From positions 18,910,001 through 18,974,000 of the forward strand of contig NC_071331.1 of NCBI RefSeq assembly GCF_010183535.1: a stretch of 64,000 nt of DNA, in the 5' to 3' direction. Shown piece after piece: positions 34,807 through 47,151 of this stretch. The DNA is from Caenorhabditis remanei. Taxonomy: Eukaryota > Nematoda > Chromadorea > Rhabditida > Rhabditidae. The notes beneath the pieces were generated by a model. That model was not told the DNA's origin, made no database searches, and worked only from the letters and a program-made list of their open reading frames with translations. The position numbers were made by a program, and so were the translations under genes. Each line of letters opens with the position of its first letter. Position 1 is the first letter of the stretch.

Positions 34807-36727
34807 CTGAAAAATAGAGAACTTATAGTTAGAGATGGTGATGTCATGAAACAGAGAATCCAAATATATGGAGTAGTAAGAGAAAGCAAAGATTAGAAGT
34901 GCCAGAAATGTGAGCGAATTGAATTGAAAAAAGGTTGAACTATTTGGAGAAACGCTTGAAACGGTAAGTTTTGGAAATTTAGAAGGCTGTGGAGAAAGCT
35001 GTGGAGAACTATGATAACTATGATAAAATTGAAGAGTAGATTTTGAGATGTTTTGAAACAGTAATGTTTTCTATTAGCATTACAAACGTCTAACTCTAAC
35101 GAAACGAAAGAAAATTGCGTGCATTTCTCAAAAAGATTTCGGTGGAGCGCAGTTGTAAGAGCTGTGCTGAGCTAATAAATCATAATAAGAGTAACCGGGT
35201 CCTTGAATTTGAAGTCTAATAGTCAAAAGACGTCAAAACATGAAAAGTGCTTTTTGAATCAGTAGAAGTTACCCAAGCATAAAATAAATATCCCTGTTGC
35301 AAGACTTTTAAATCATAATGAAGATGACATGACCCATATTATTATCGCGTTATTGTTTGATAGTTGTGAATAAGACTGTTAATTTAAAATCAGATTCCCA
35401 CTGAGCTCAACTTTTGAAGTCAAATCGTAATTTAAAAGAAAGAAACGTGGAAGTTGCAGATATCTGAATATTCAAGTTTGCTGTTTCACAATATTCAAAA
35501 ATTGAAGTTTTAATAAATTTCGAAATTCGTATCTGATTTTTTCCTGTTTTAATAACTTTTCATTATGAAGACAATTAGATGGCTAACCTTGATTTGATTA
35601 ACAGTGTTGTTTCCAAATCAACTTATCTGACACTAAATAATTTCCCTGTTTCAGAAATCCAATTTTACTTTATTATGTAACAATTCCACATTGTCGTTCT
35701 GTTATCGATTGTTGTGTTGATAATTTATTGGTTTTTTACAGTAAAAACTATCGAATGAGATTTCATGTTGGGCTAATAGGTGTCTGATAAAACAGAAAAA
35801 AATTGAAAGCTCAACAATTAACAGAACTGTTCCTTGAAATTCACATTAACATTTCTCAATTTTCAGTAAATCAGTGTCTCATAGTCGGTGAGATCTTAAA
35901 ATATTAAAGCGGCCATTTCTTTTATTAAACTAAAAGTTTACTAATTCAAAAAAAGCTGTTCCGCATGTACTGTCAAATAGTGTCGGAAAATTTTAAAATG
36001 GAACAGTTGAAACAGGAAGTGTTGGGGTTTAATATATTCAACTATCCCAACAAAATCTGAATTCAATTACGGAACTAGATTACTTTGAGAAGAAAACAAT
36101 AGCAATAAAATTTAAAATTTTCTGTTTCCCAGAGTTTTCATCAAAAACACTAACTGTACTAACTGCGTACTACTGTAAGGCGTTTCTGGAATTCGAAGTA
36201 GGAATGAGACCTAAGGGTCCTTGAAAAAAATAATAAGAGTAACCGGGTTCTTGAAAATTGAAGTCTAATAGCAAACACTGAGGGTCTTCCAGCAAACACT
36301 GAATTCAATTACGCAACTAGATTACTTTCTGAAGAAAACAGTTGCATTAGAATTCCTTAATCTGAATGCAATCTATACTTGATAATCAGAAAAAATTAAT
36401 GTTTCAGAATAAAATTATCACTTAATCAAATACGCATTAAAACCAATTGTATCGCAATCGGAACTCATTTTTAAGATAATTTTTTATTTTTCAGTTTAAA
36501 AAAAATATTCAAATAAACTTCATATATTAATAAATAAATACACCGTTTCAATCAATATGTATACATATTATAAATCTTTTAAAGTTTAATGATAACATTA
36601 AATATTATGATTAAAAAAAAAAAATAATTGTCACTGAAACGGCGGTGGACAAATCACTGGCAAATTGGAGAGAGGATTGGGAGGAGAAGTTATAGAATTT
36701 CAGAAAAAAGAAAGAATTGAGCACCTA

Positions 36728-37877
36728 CAGTAGCGATCATAGGTGAGTACACCTGCATACTTTCATATGTATCTCAGCTGAAATAAGACCGTTTTGCAAA
36801 AACTTTTTTTCAAAGATAGCTGAAACATTCAGCAATACGAAAATCAGTTTTTTGAAATGGTTCCAATTCTGATTTTTTTTTGATAATCGATTTTTCCAGA
36901 TCGTGATTTGAAAATTCGAAAAAAAACTTTTTATTTTTCTCTTGGAGTTATTGAGTTTTTAATGTCAAAATGTTGGAAAACACTCAAATAAACAAAAAAT
37001 TATGTTGAATCGGCATTCTACCTTCTGAGCATCGTGCCACAGCTCCAGAAGTCAAAAGTGGCGCCCTCGGGAAAACTTTCATAACTCATCAAAAAATGCT
37101 CCAAATTAGTCAAAACATGTACCAAAAGATGTGTCTTGAGCTTATCTACAAACAAACATCAAAAAGTTACATTTTTAGAAAAAAAAATTTTTTCTAATTT
37201 TTTTCACTCAAAAATTTTTTATTCCCATTTTTTTTCCTAATTTTCGATATTTTCTGGCTATAAAACAAAGAAAGAATGCAGAAATGTGTTTGATTATGTG
37301 TGAAAAAACACTTCGTGCCCAGTATGTGAGAGGTATGTTCGTTTTGTAGCCAGAAAATATCGAAAATTAGGAAAAAATGGGAATAAAAAATTTTTGAGTG
37401 AAAAAAAATTAGAAAAATTATTTTTTCTAAAAATGTAACTTTTTGATGTTTGTTTGTAGATAAGCTCAAGACACATCTTTTGGTACATGTTTTGACTAAT
37501 TTGGAGCATTTTTTGATGAGTTATGAAAGTTTTCCCGAGGGCGCCACTTTTGACTTCTGGAGCTGTGGCACGATGCTCAGAAGGTAGAATGCCGATTCAA
37601 CATAATTTTTTGTTTATTTGAGTGTTTTCCAACATTTTGACATTAAAAACTCAATAACTCCAAGAGAAAAATAAAAAGTTTTTTTTCGAATTTTCAAATC
37701 ACGATCTGGAAAAATCGATTATCAAAAAAAATCAGAATTGGAACCATTTCAAAAAACTGATTTTCGTATTGCTAAATGTTTCAGCTATCTTTGAAAAAAA
37801 AGTTTTTGCAAAACGGTCTTATTTCAGCTGAGATACATATGAAAGTATGCAGGTGTACTCACCTATGATCGCTACTG
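36728..37877. mobile_element. 1.15-kb palindromic element in unit 2
   Basis: Same element and same TA insertion site as in unit 1, with one T fewer in a T-run near the left end. A partial right end is duplicated at about 38,052-38,203. Confidence 0.85.
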
Positions 37878-38006
37878 TATGTTTGGTTCACAAGGAGAGA
37901 AAATTGAGCAGAAAAATGCTGAAACGAAAGAAGTCGGGTGTTGGAATCACGATTGCCTGTGTACGTCTGAAAAATAGAGAACTTATAGTTAGAGATGGTG
38001 ATGTCA

Positions 38007-39501
38007 TGAAACAGAGAATCCAAATATATGGAGTAGTAAGAGAAAGCAAAGATTAAATCAGAATTGGAACCATTTCAAAAAACTGATTTTCGTATTGCTA
38101 AATGTTTCAGCTATCTTTGAAAAAAAAGTTTTTGCAAAACGGTCTTATTTCAGCTGAGATACATATGAAAGTATGCAGGTGTACTCACCTATGATCGCTA
38201 CTGTATGTTTGGTTCACAAGGAGAGAAAATTGAGCAGAAAAATGCTGAAACGAAAGAAGTCGGGTGTTGGAATCACGATTGCCTGTATACGTCTGAAAAA
38301 TAGAGAACTTATAGTTAGAGATGGTGATGTCATGAAACAGAGAATCCAAATATATGGAGTAGTAAGAGAAAGCAAAGATTAGAAGTGCCAGAAATGTGAG
38401 CGAATTGAATTGAAAAAAGGTTGAACTATTTGGAGAAACGCTTGAAACGGTAAGTTTTGGAAATTTAGAAGGCTGTGGAGAAAGCTGTGGAGAACTATGA
38501 TAACTATGATAAAATTGAAGAGTAGATTTTGAGATGTTTTGAAACAGTAATGTTTTCTATTAGCATTACAAACGTCTAACTCTAACGAAACGAAAGAAAA
38601 TTGCGTGCATTTCTCAAAAAGATTTCGGTGGAGCGCAGTTGTAAGAGCTGTGCTGAGCTAATAAATCATAATAAGAGTAACCGGGTCCTTGAATTTGAAG
38701 TCTAATAGTCAAAAGACGTCAAAACATGAAAAGTGCTTTTTGAATCAGTAGAAGTTACCCAAGCATAAAATAAATATCCCTGTTGCAAGACTTTTAAATC
38801 ATAATGAAGATGACATGACCCATATTATTATCGCGTTATTGTTTGATAGTTGTGAATAAGACTGTTAATTTAAAATCAGATTCCCACTGAGCTCAACTTT
38901 TGAAGTCAAATCGTAATTTAAAAGAAAGAAACGTGGAAGTTGCAGATATCTGAATATTCAAGTTTGCTGTTTCACAATATTCAAAAATTGAAGTTTTAAT
39001 AAATTTCGAAATTCGTATCTGATTTTTTCCTGTTTTAATAACTTTTCATTATGAAGACAATTAGATGGCTAACCTTGATTTGATTAACAGTGTTGTTTCC
39101 AAATCAACTTATCTGACACTAAATAATTTCCCTGTTTCAGAAATCCAATTTTACTTTATTATGTAACAATTCCACATTGTCGTTCTGTTATCGATTGTTG
39201 TGTTGATAATTTATTGGTTTTTTACAGTAAAAACTATCGAATGAGATTTCATGTTGGGCTAATAGGTGTCTGATAAAACAGAAAAAAATTGAAAGCTCAA
39301 CAATTAACAGAACTGTTCCTTGAAATTCACATTAACATTTCTCAATTTTCAGTAAATCAGTGTCTCATAGTCGGTGAGATCTTAAAATATTAAAGCGGCC
39401 ATTTCTTTTATTAAACTAAAAGTTTACTAATTCAAAAAAAGCTGTTCCGCATGTACTGTCAAATAGTGTCGGAAAATTTTAAAATGGAACAGTTGAAACA
39501 G
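38007..39501. promoter_or_regulatory. piRNA promoter cores in array unit 2
   Basis: Six exact cores: + starts at 38967 and 39132; - starts at 38007, 38333, 38540 and 39494. Confidence 0.65.
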
Positions 39502-40213
39502 GAAGTGTTGGGGTTTAATATATTCAACTATCCCAACAAAATCTGAATTCAATTACGGAACTAGATTACTTTGAGAAGAAAACAATAGCAATAAAATTTA
39601 AAATTTTCTGTTTCCCAGAGTTTTCATCAAAAACACTAACTGTACTAACTGCGTACTACTGTAAGGCGTTTCTGGAATTCGAAGTAGGAATGAGACCTAA
39701 GGGTCCTTGAAAAAAATAATAAGAGTAACCGGGTTCTTGAAAATTGAAGTCTAATAGCAAACACTGAGGGTCTTCCAGCAAACACTGAATTCAATTACGC
39801 AACTAGATTACTTTCTGAAGAAAACAGTTGCATTAGAATTCCTTAATCTGAATGCAATCTATACTTGATAATCAGAAAAAATTAATGTTTCAGAATAAAA
39901 TTATCACTTAATCAAATACGCATTAAAACCAATTGTATCGCAATCGGAACTCATTTTTAAGATAATTTTTTATTTTTCAGTTTAAAAAAAATATTCAAAT
40001 AAACTTCATATATTAATAAATAAATACACCGTTTCAATCAATATGTATACATATTATAAATCTTTTAAAGTTTAATGATAACATTAAATATTATGATTAA
40101 AAAAAAAAAATAATTGTCACTGAAACGGCGGTGGACAAATCACTGGCAAATTGGAGAGAGGATTGGGAGGAGAAGTTATAGAATTTCAGAAAAAAGAAAG
40201 AATTGAGCACCTA

Positions 40214-41364
40214 CAGTAGCGATCATAGGTGAGTACACCTGCATACTTTCATATGTATCTCAGCTGAAATAAGACCGTTTTGCAAAAACTTTTTTTTCAA
40301 AGATAGCTGAAACATTCAGCAATACGAAAATCAGTTTTTTGAAATGGTTCCAATTCTGATTTTTTTTTGATAATCGATTTTTCCAGATCGTGATTTGAAA
40401 ATTCGAAAAAAAACTTTTTATTTTTCTCTTGGAGTTATTGAGTTTTTAATGTCAAAATGTTGGAAAACACTCAAATAAACAAAAAATTATGTTGAATCGG
40501 CATTCTACCTTCTGAGCATCGTGCCACAGCTCCAGAAGTCAAAAGTGGCGCCCTCGGGAAAACTTTCATAACTCATCAAAAAATGCTCCAAATTAGTCAA
40601 AACATGTACCAAAAGATGTGTCTTGAGCTTATCTACAAACAAACATCAAAAAGTTACATTTTTAGAAAAAAAAATTTTTTCTAATTTTTTTCACTCAAAA
40701 ATTTTTTATTCCCATTTTTTTTCCTAATTTTCGATATTTTCTGGCTATAAAACAAAGAAAGAATGCAGAAATGTGTTTGATTATGTGTGAAAAAACACTT
40801 CGTGCCCAGTATGTGAGAGGTATGTTCGTTTTGTAGCCAGAAAATATCGAAAATTAGGAAAAAATGGGAATAAAAAATTTTTGAGTGAAAAAAAATTAGA
40901 AAAATTATTTTTTCTAAAAATGTAACTTTTTGATGTTTGTTTGTAGATAAGCTCAAGACACATCTTTTGGTACATGTTTTGACTAATTTGGAGCATTTTT
41001 TGATGAGTTATGAAAGTTTTCCCGAGGGCGCCACTTTTGACTTCTGGAGCTGTGGCACGATGCTCAGAAGGTAGAATGCCGATTCAACATAATTTTTTGT
41101 TTATTTGAGTGTTTTCCAACATTTTGACATTAAAAACTCAATAACTCCAAGAGAAAAATAAAAAGTTTTTTTTCGAATTTTCAAATCACGATCTGGAAAA
41201 ATCGATTATCAAAAAAAATCAGAATTGGAACCATTTCAAAAAACTGATTTTCGTATTGCTAAATGTTTCAGCTATCTTTGAAAAAAAAGTTTTTGCAAAA
41301 CGGTCTTATTTCAGCTGAGATACATATGAAAGTATGCAGGTGTACTCACCTATGATCGCTACTG
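40214..41364. mobile_element. 1.15-kb palindromic element in unit 3
   Basis: Same sequence and TA site as 27869-29019. It was carried by the unit duplication rather than inserted independently. Confidence 0.85.
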
Positions 41365-41749
41365 TATGTTTGGTTCACAAGGAGAGAAAATTGAGCAGAA
41401 AAATGCTGAAACGAAAGAAAAAATGGGAGAAGAAAAAGGGGGGAAACAAATGAGATTCTGTGGGATGAAAGAAAATGAGAAATAGAAAAAGGACAAAGTT
41501 ACAGTATACTTTTGTGTTGATTCGGATGAGTACGCTGATGATAGTCGGGTGTTGGAATCACGATTGCCTGTATACGTCTGAAAAATAGAGAACTTATAGT
41601 TAGAGATGGTGATGTCATGAAACAGAGAATCCAAATATATGGAGTAGTAAGAGAAAGCGAAAGCATAAAGATTAGAAGTGCCAGAAATGTGAGCGTAACG
41701 GAATTGAAAAAAATTGAACTATTTAAGGAAATGTTTAAGCATTTAAAAA

Positions 41750-44700
41750 ATCGTTGACATGCTCTGTTTCGTACTGATTTCACCGAATGGAGAAATGGAA
41801 AAGTATTTGGAATGGGCGGAGAGAGGATCACTGTCCACTGTCGGCTCCCTCGATTCGCAGCTGAAATTCGGAGCTCATTTCTATTTTTCAGCCACAATAA
41901 GAACAGTAACCTACCGTAATCTTCTCCCCTGTGAATGCCTCAATAGGCCTTGCCAAAGTGATCAATCCATTCTCAGCATTCACATTGAAATGGGCTTCCA
42001 GACCACCTGCAGACAAGAGACGGAACCGAATACGGTTGTTTGGTTCCTTCAACATAGGAAAGATGAAGAATTGAAAAAGGATTTGACAATTGAGAGAAGG
42101 TTTAATGATGAAACAGACAAATATTTTGTAACAGTTTCGGAAATTGTATTATTGTTGTGAATACTGTCACAGGAAGTCCCTATAACTTTTGAGTCTCATA
42201 CCTGATTTCTAGAGCTTCAATGGTTATTCTATTAAAAATATGAACAAAAAAGTACTGTTTCTAAAGTTTCAGAAATATCAATGAAGTTTCAATCTGTCAT
42301 TGGTAGCTCTGCAAGTTTTCGAGTTTCTTATTTTTTTGTGGAATGAAGTTTTCAAAAAAATAAGCGTTTTGTTTCAAATCTTATTTGACTTTTACACCAA
42401 ACATCCCTGCTCCGGATGTTATATGAATGGCATAAGGAATTTATAAGATAATAAAACTCTTGTCTAATTTCTTAAACAATTCAATTCAGGTAAAGATTGA
42501 TAAAATGAAAATATAACTTTTTTGCTGTTTCAATCTGGTAATATTTTAACTTAACACTGATGGAAGAAGCTTAACACTGATGGAAGACTTGAGCAGGCTT
42601 GTCCATAAAACAATAAAATAAATAATTTAAAATATGAGGAGAGAACTTGGAAACTTACATTTAACTCTTTTTTTAATATTTAAAGTGACGAATTTTACTG
42701 TTTCAATTATGTTAATAAGTGTGATAGTTTTTTTTAAATTATTGATTTTTTCGCATACTTAAAAATGCTCAAAAGTGCAACCATACAACAAAATTATGCG
42801 GTTTCAAATAAAATTTGAAGTCGGGTTTCAGAACAATTAGTAATGTGCAGAATATACACTGGACAAATAAGGTTTGTACAAAATAAATCCCTCTAATTAC
42901 TTATACTTTTTCAACAGGTATGTGAATTCATCTAAAAAAAAAACTACGAAAATTTGTTGGAAATATTGAGAAAACCAAGAATTTAACAAATCCAAGAGGA
43001 CTACACGGCCGCGCGGAAAAACTCTTCCACGAAGGTTCGTTTAGAGTCAGGAAAACGGGAATTGTGGCGTTCAGAGCAATTTTTAGCATATACTCTAATG
43101 ATGAAAGCTTCTTAATATTGTCTGGAGAATTGTAAGTCTGAGATAAAAATTACTTCAGTCCTTTAAGAGATTTTTAATTAAAATGTACTGTTTCATAACT
43201 TTAAAAACAACTAATTCTTGTGAGTTCGTTTTACTTGAGCAAGCTTGTCCATACAATGAAACAAATATTTTAAAACATGACGGGGAACTTAGAAACTTGC
43301 ATCTAGTTCCTTTTTGAATATTAAATTTACGAATATTACTGTTTCAATAATGTTATTAAGTGAGATAGCATTTTTTGACTTATTGAGTTATATACGTACC
43401 GCATACCAATTTTCACTTATGCGGCCATATTACCCATTCGCCGATGGCTGATGGCTCGCACAAGTTTCGGCCCGGGGACGCGGGGTGGGTTTCGACGTGA
43501 CTACCATACTTTAAAACTTTTTTATGGGTAAAGTTCGATAGAGAGCCGCTGTATATCGAAATTCCGCAGCGAGACCCATACCTCGTCCCAGGGCCGAACT
43601 TTGAGAGCCACTGGCGAAATGGGTAATACAACAAAATTATGCGGTTTCAAACTAAATTTGAAAAACAGTTTTTTTAAAGAAATTAATAACACAAATGTTC
43701 TGTTTCATAACTTTTTTAAAACAAATTCTTGTGAGTTCGTTTCATTTGAACGAACTTGAAGAATGGCAAAATTCTTTTAAAAATTGAGGAACAGAGAAAC
43801 TTTGATTTAGTTCCTTTTTCAATCTTAAAATTACAAATTTTACTGTTTCAATAATGTTAATAAGGGAGATAGAAGTTTTTGAATAATTAACTTAAGGCAT
43901 TCAACAAAATTATACGGTTTCATAAAAAATTTTAAGTTCGGTTTCAGAAAAATTGGTAATCGACAGTAGAGACACACAAAAGTTACTAAATAAATTAGGA
44001 TGAGTTAACACCTAAAACCTAATTACTTCTACTGTTTGACCGATAAGTGAATTCATCTTTAGTTTCATGAAAATATTCACTCGCTCCCAGTTGAATCTAA
44101 AATTCACAGTTCCAATGTTTTCCCCAAACCTCTATCCTGATCAAATGCATTAACTTGTCCCACAATAGTCCCCGGAAGAGTGTCTTCCTTAACATCGAAT
44201 TCATATGATCCACTTTCAAAGTTTGGAATCCAGTCGTTCTTATCAGCGACGTTAATTGTGATGCTAACGAAATGAGCGAGTTTTGGATCCACTTCCATTG
44301 TTTGGGTTTGGAGAAAAATAAATAAATAAAAAGTAAAAATAAGAAAATAAACCTCCGAAGTAGAAACTTGAATAGTGACAGTCGAATTGGCCTCTGCATC
44401 CAATGCTCTCAATAAATTAATAGATCCAGAATAAGACGAGACAGAGAAAGATCTCCTTATCAAGAAGATCTCCTAGAGATCTCCTTATCAACCTGTCAAA
44501 TTATAGATCTCGGTGAGCTCTACTCAAATCTATTTTCAGTTTTACTGTGCGTTCAGTGAGAGCCGCAGTACAATCCATTTAGTGGCCGGGCCGTGAACAG
44601 CCGGGCCTTGAATCACGGCCCGGCCACTAAATGGATTGTACTGCGGCTCTCACTAAACTTACAGTAAAACTGAAAATAGATTTGAGTAGAGCTCACCATC

Positions 44701-45024
44701 TATAATTTGACAGGTTGATCGACTCCTAATTTTCATTTTGAAGCAAGTTATTCAAAGGCCCGCTCACGGCCCGGACAAGGCCCGGTTGCAAGTATGGTAG
44801 TTGTGGAGGAGAGTGGTGGCATTCCACTGTCGGCTCCCTCGATTCGCAGCTGAAATCAACCTTTTCCAGTCACAATAAGTACAGTAACCTACCGTAATCT
44901 TCTCCCCAGCGAATGCATCAAGAGGCCTTGCCAAAGTGATCAATCCACTCTCAGCATTCACATTGAAATGGGCTTCCAGACCACCTGCAGACAGCAGACG
45001 GTACCGGATACGGTTGTTTGTATC
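41750..45024 (-). pseudogene. Cadherin EC exon fragments in unit 3
   Basis: Copies of the unit 1 fragments: chimeric piece 41750-42046, exon pair 44129-44450, and 44796-45024, with the same lost acceptors. Not codable as a gene. Confidence 0.65.
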
Positions 45025-46843
45025 CTGAAAATGGGTAAGATGAAATATTGAAAAAGAATTTGAAAATTGAGAGAGGATTTAATGATGAAACAGTGAAATA
45101 TTTTTTTACTGTTTCGGAAATTAGGTAATTGTTGTGAATACTATCACAGGTAGTCCTGGTTGCTTTTTACTCACAAAACAATCATCACAACGATTACCTG
45201 ATTTTTAGAGCTTCAATGGTTATTCTATTAAAAATATGAACAAAAAAGTACTGTTTCTAAAGTTTCAGAAATATCAATGAAGTTTCAATCTGTCATTGGA
45301 AGCTCTGCAAGTTTTCGAGTTTCTTATTTTTTTGTGGAATGAAGTTTTCAAAAAAATAAGCGTTTTGTTTCAAATCTTACTTGACTTTTACACCAACAAT
45401 CCCTGTTCCGGATGTTATATGAACGTGCATAAGGAATTTATAAGATAATAAAACTCCTGTCTAACTTCTTAAACAATTCAGGTAAAGATGGATAAAATGA
45501 AAACATTTTAACTTTACACTGATGGAAGTAGTAGAGTTAGATTAGTAGAATGACCAATTAGTTAATTCGATTTTTTCAGCTTTTCGGCTTTAAGTTGAAA
45601 AAATTAATATGTGATTAAAATGCTCGGTTTCATAGCTTTATAAAAACAAATTCTTGTGAGTTCGTTTTACTTGAGAAATCTTGTCCATAAAACAATGAAA
45701 TAAATAATTTAAAATATGAGGAGAGAACTTGGAAACTTACATTTAACTCCTTTTTAATATTTAAAATTACGAATTTTACAGTTTCAATAATGTTAACAAG
45801 TGTGATAGATTTTTTTTTGAATTATGGATTTTTCCGCATACTTAAAAATGCTCACAAGTGCAGCCATACAACAAAATTATGCGGATTCAAATAAAATTTG
45901 AAGTCGGGTTTCAGAACAATTAGTAATGTGCAGAATATACACTGGACAAATAAGGTTTGTACAAAATAAATCCCTCTAATTACTAATACTTATTCAACAG
46001 GTATGTGAATTCATCTAAAAAACTACGAAAATTTGTTGGAAATATTGAGAAAACCAAGAATTGAACAAATCCGAGAGGACTACACGGCTGCGCGGAAAAA
46101 CTCTTCCACTAAGGTTTGTTTAGAGTCAGGAAAACGGGAATTGTGGCGTTCAGAGCAATTTTTAGCATATACTCCAATTGTTGAGGAGGTTTATAGGGTT
46201 GGTGAACCCAAACCAACTCAAGAAGTGAAAGGTACAGTAACTTAGAAAGCAAGACAAAGAGGAATAGATTAAAACGGTTTATTAAAGTTATTCTCAAGAA
46301 GATAGATACCTTTGCCTGGCGACGAAGAACGCACGGTTCCAGTGGAGGAAGTACAAAAATGTTTGAAGTTTCTTCCAGATTTTGTTGCCAATGGTTATCA
46401 AGAGCGCTTTCTATGAGCAAATGTTGAGCTCGGCATCTGAATTTACTTTGAGGTTGCTGTGGTTTTCGGCCATTTTCTGATTTTCCAATTGGTTACGATA
46501 CATTTCTCTGTTTCAGGAACTCTTGAAAAGCAAATTTGTATTATTAGCTCAATACGTTCTGTTTCTTATTCTGAATGCAGTCTATACTCGAGTGATAATC
46601 AGAAAAAAATAAATGTTTCAGAATAAAATTATAAGTTAATCAAATACGCATTAAAACCAATTGTATCGCAATCGGAACGCATTTTTAAGAGAATTTTTTA
46701 TATTTCAATTAATAAAATTATTCAAATAAACTTCATACATTAATAAATAAATACACCGTTTCAATCAATATGTATACATATTAAAAATCTTTTAAAGTTT
46801 AATGATAAAAAGTATAAATAAAATAATAAATATTAAATAATTG

Positions 46844-47151
46844 TCACTGAAACGGCGGTGGACAAATCACTGGCAAATTGGAGAGAGGATTGGGTGGAGA
46901 AGTTATAGAATTTCAGAAAAAAGAAAGAATTGAGCACCTATGTTTGGTTCACAAGGAGAGAAAATTGAGCGGAAAAATGCTGAAACGAAAGAAAAAATGG
47001 GAGAAGAAAAAGGGGGGAAACAAATGAGATTCTGTGGGATGAAAGAAAATGAGAAATAGAAAAAGGACAAAGTTACAGTATACTTTTGTGTTGATTCGGA
47101 TGAGTACGCTGATGATAGTCGGGTGTTGGAATCACGATTGCCTGTATACGT
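46844..47151 (-). CDS. Candidate terminal exons of the intact cadherin gene
   Basis: Exon equivalents are 47084-47151 and 46844-46937. They are the first tail-exon copies downstream of 51145, so they are the best candidates for the 3' end. Phase is a problem: joined from the TTTTTCAG acceptor they give an early stop (VYRQS). An alternative acceptor 10 nt inside (TATACAG) keeps NRDSNTRLSSAYSSESTQK open, then ends after CSILSFF here. In the second copy (13912-13999) the last exon instead stays open to SPPNPLSNLPVICPPPFQ. cDNA is needed to choose, or these may be 3' UTR. Confidence 0.35.

Larger units (their letters stand above)
29273..36015. promoter_or_regulatory. piRNA promoter cores in array unit 1
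   Basis: Fifteen exact cores. + starts: 30180, 30353, 30843, 30994, 31355, 31498, 34163, 35481 and 35646. - starts: 29273, 29764, 32741, 34847, 35054 and 36008. None is inside the 1.15-kb palindrome. Several have the extended form ACTGTTTCAATAATGTTA. Confidence 0.75.
27496..36354. repeat. Tandem array unit 1 (8,859 bp)
   Basis: The unit begins CCTTAATCTGAATGCAATC and ends GCATTAGAATT. Unit 3 repeats it at a constant offset of 12,345 bp with no difference that I noticed. Contents in order: tail-end exon copy, 1.15-kb palindrome, tail exon copy, chimeric EC exon fragments, a TACCCATTCGCC MITE, more EC fragments, a 229-bp palindrome and a second set of tail exons. All cadherin pieces are on the minus strand. 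Confidence 0.9.
36355..39840. repeat. Tandem array unit 2 (3,486 bp, internally deleted)
   Basis: It starts with the same CCTTAATCTGAATGC as units 1 and 3. It follows unit 1 through the palindrome and into the first tail exon copy, then switches to the sequence that follows the second tail exon copy (AAGCAAAGATTAGAAGTGCC), skipping about 5.4 kb. It also carries a 326-bp direct duplication (37847 region repeated at 38173). Recombination between the two homologous tail-exon segments inside one unit explains the deletion. Confidence 0.85.
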
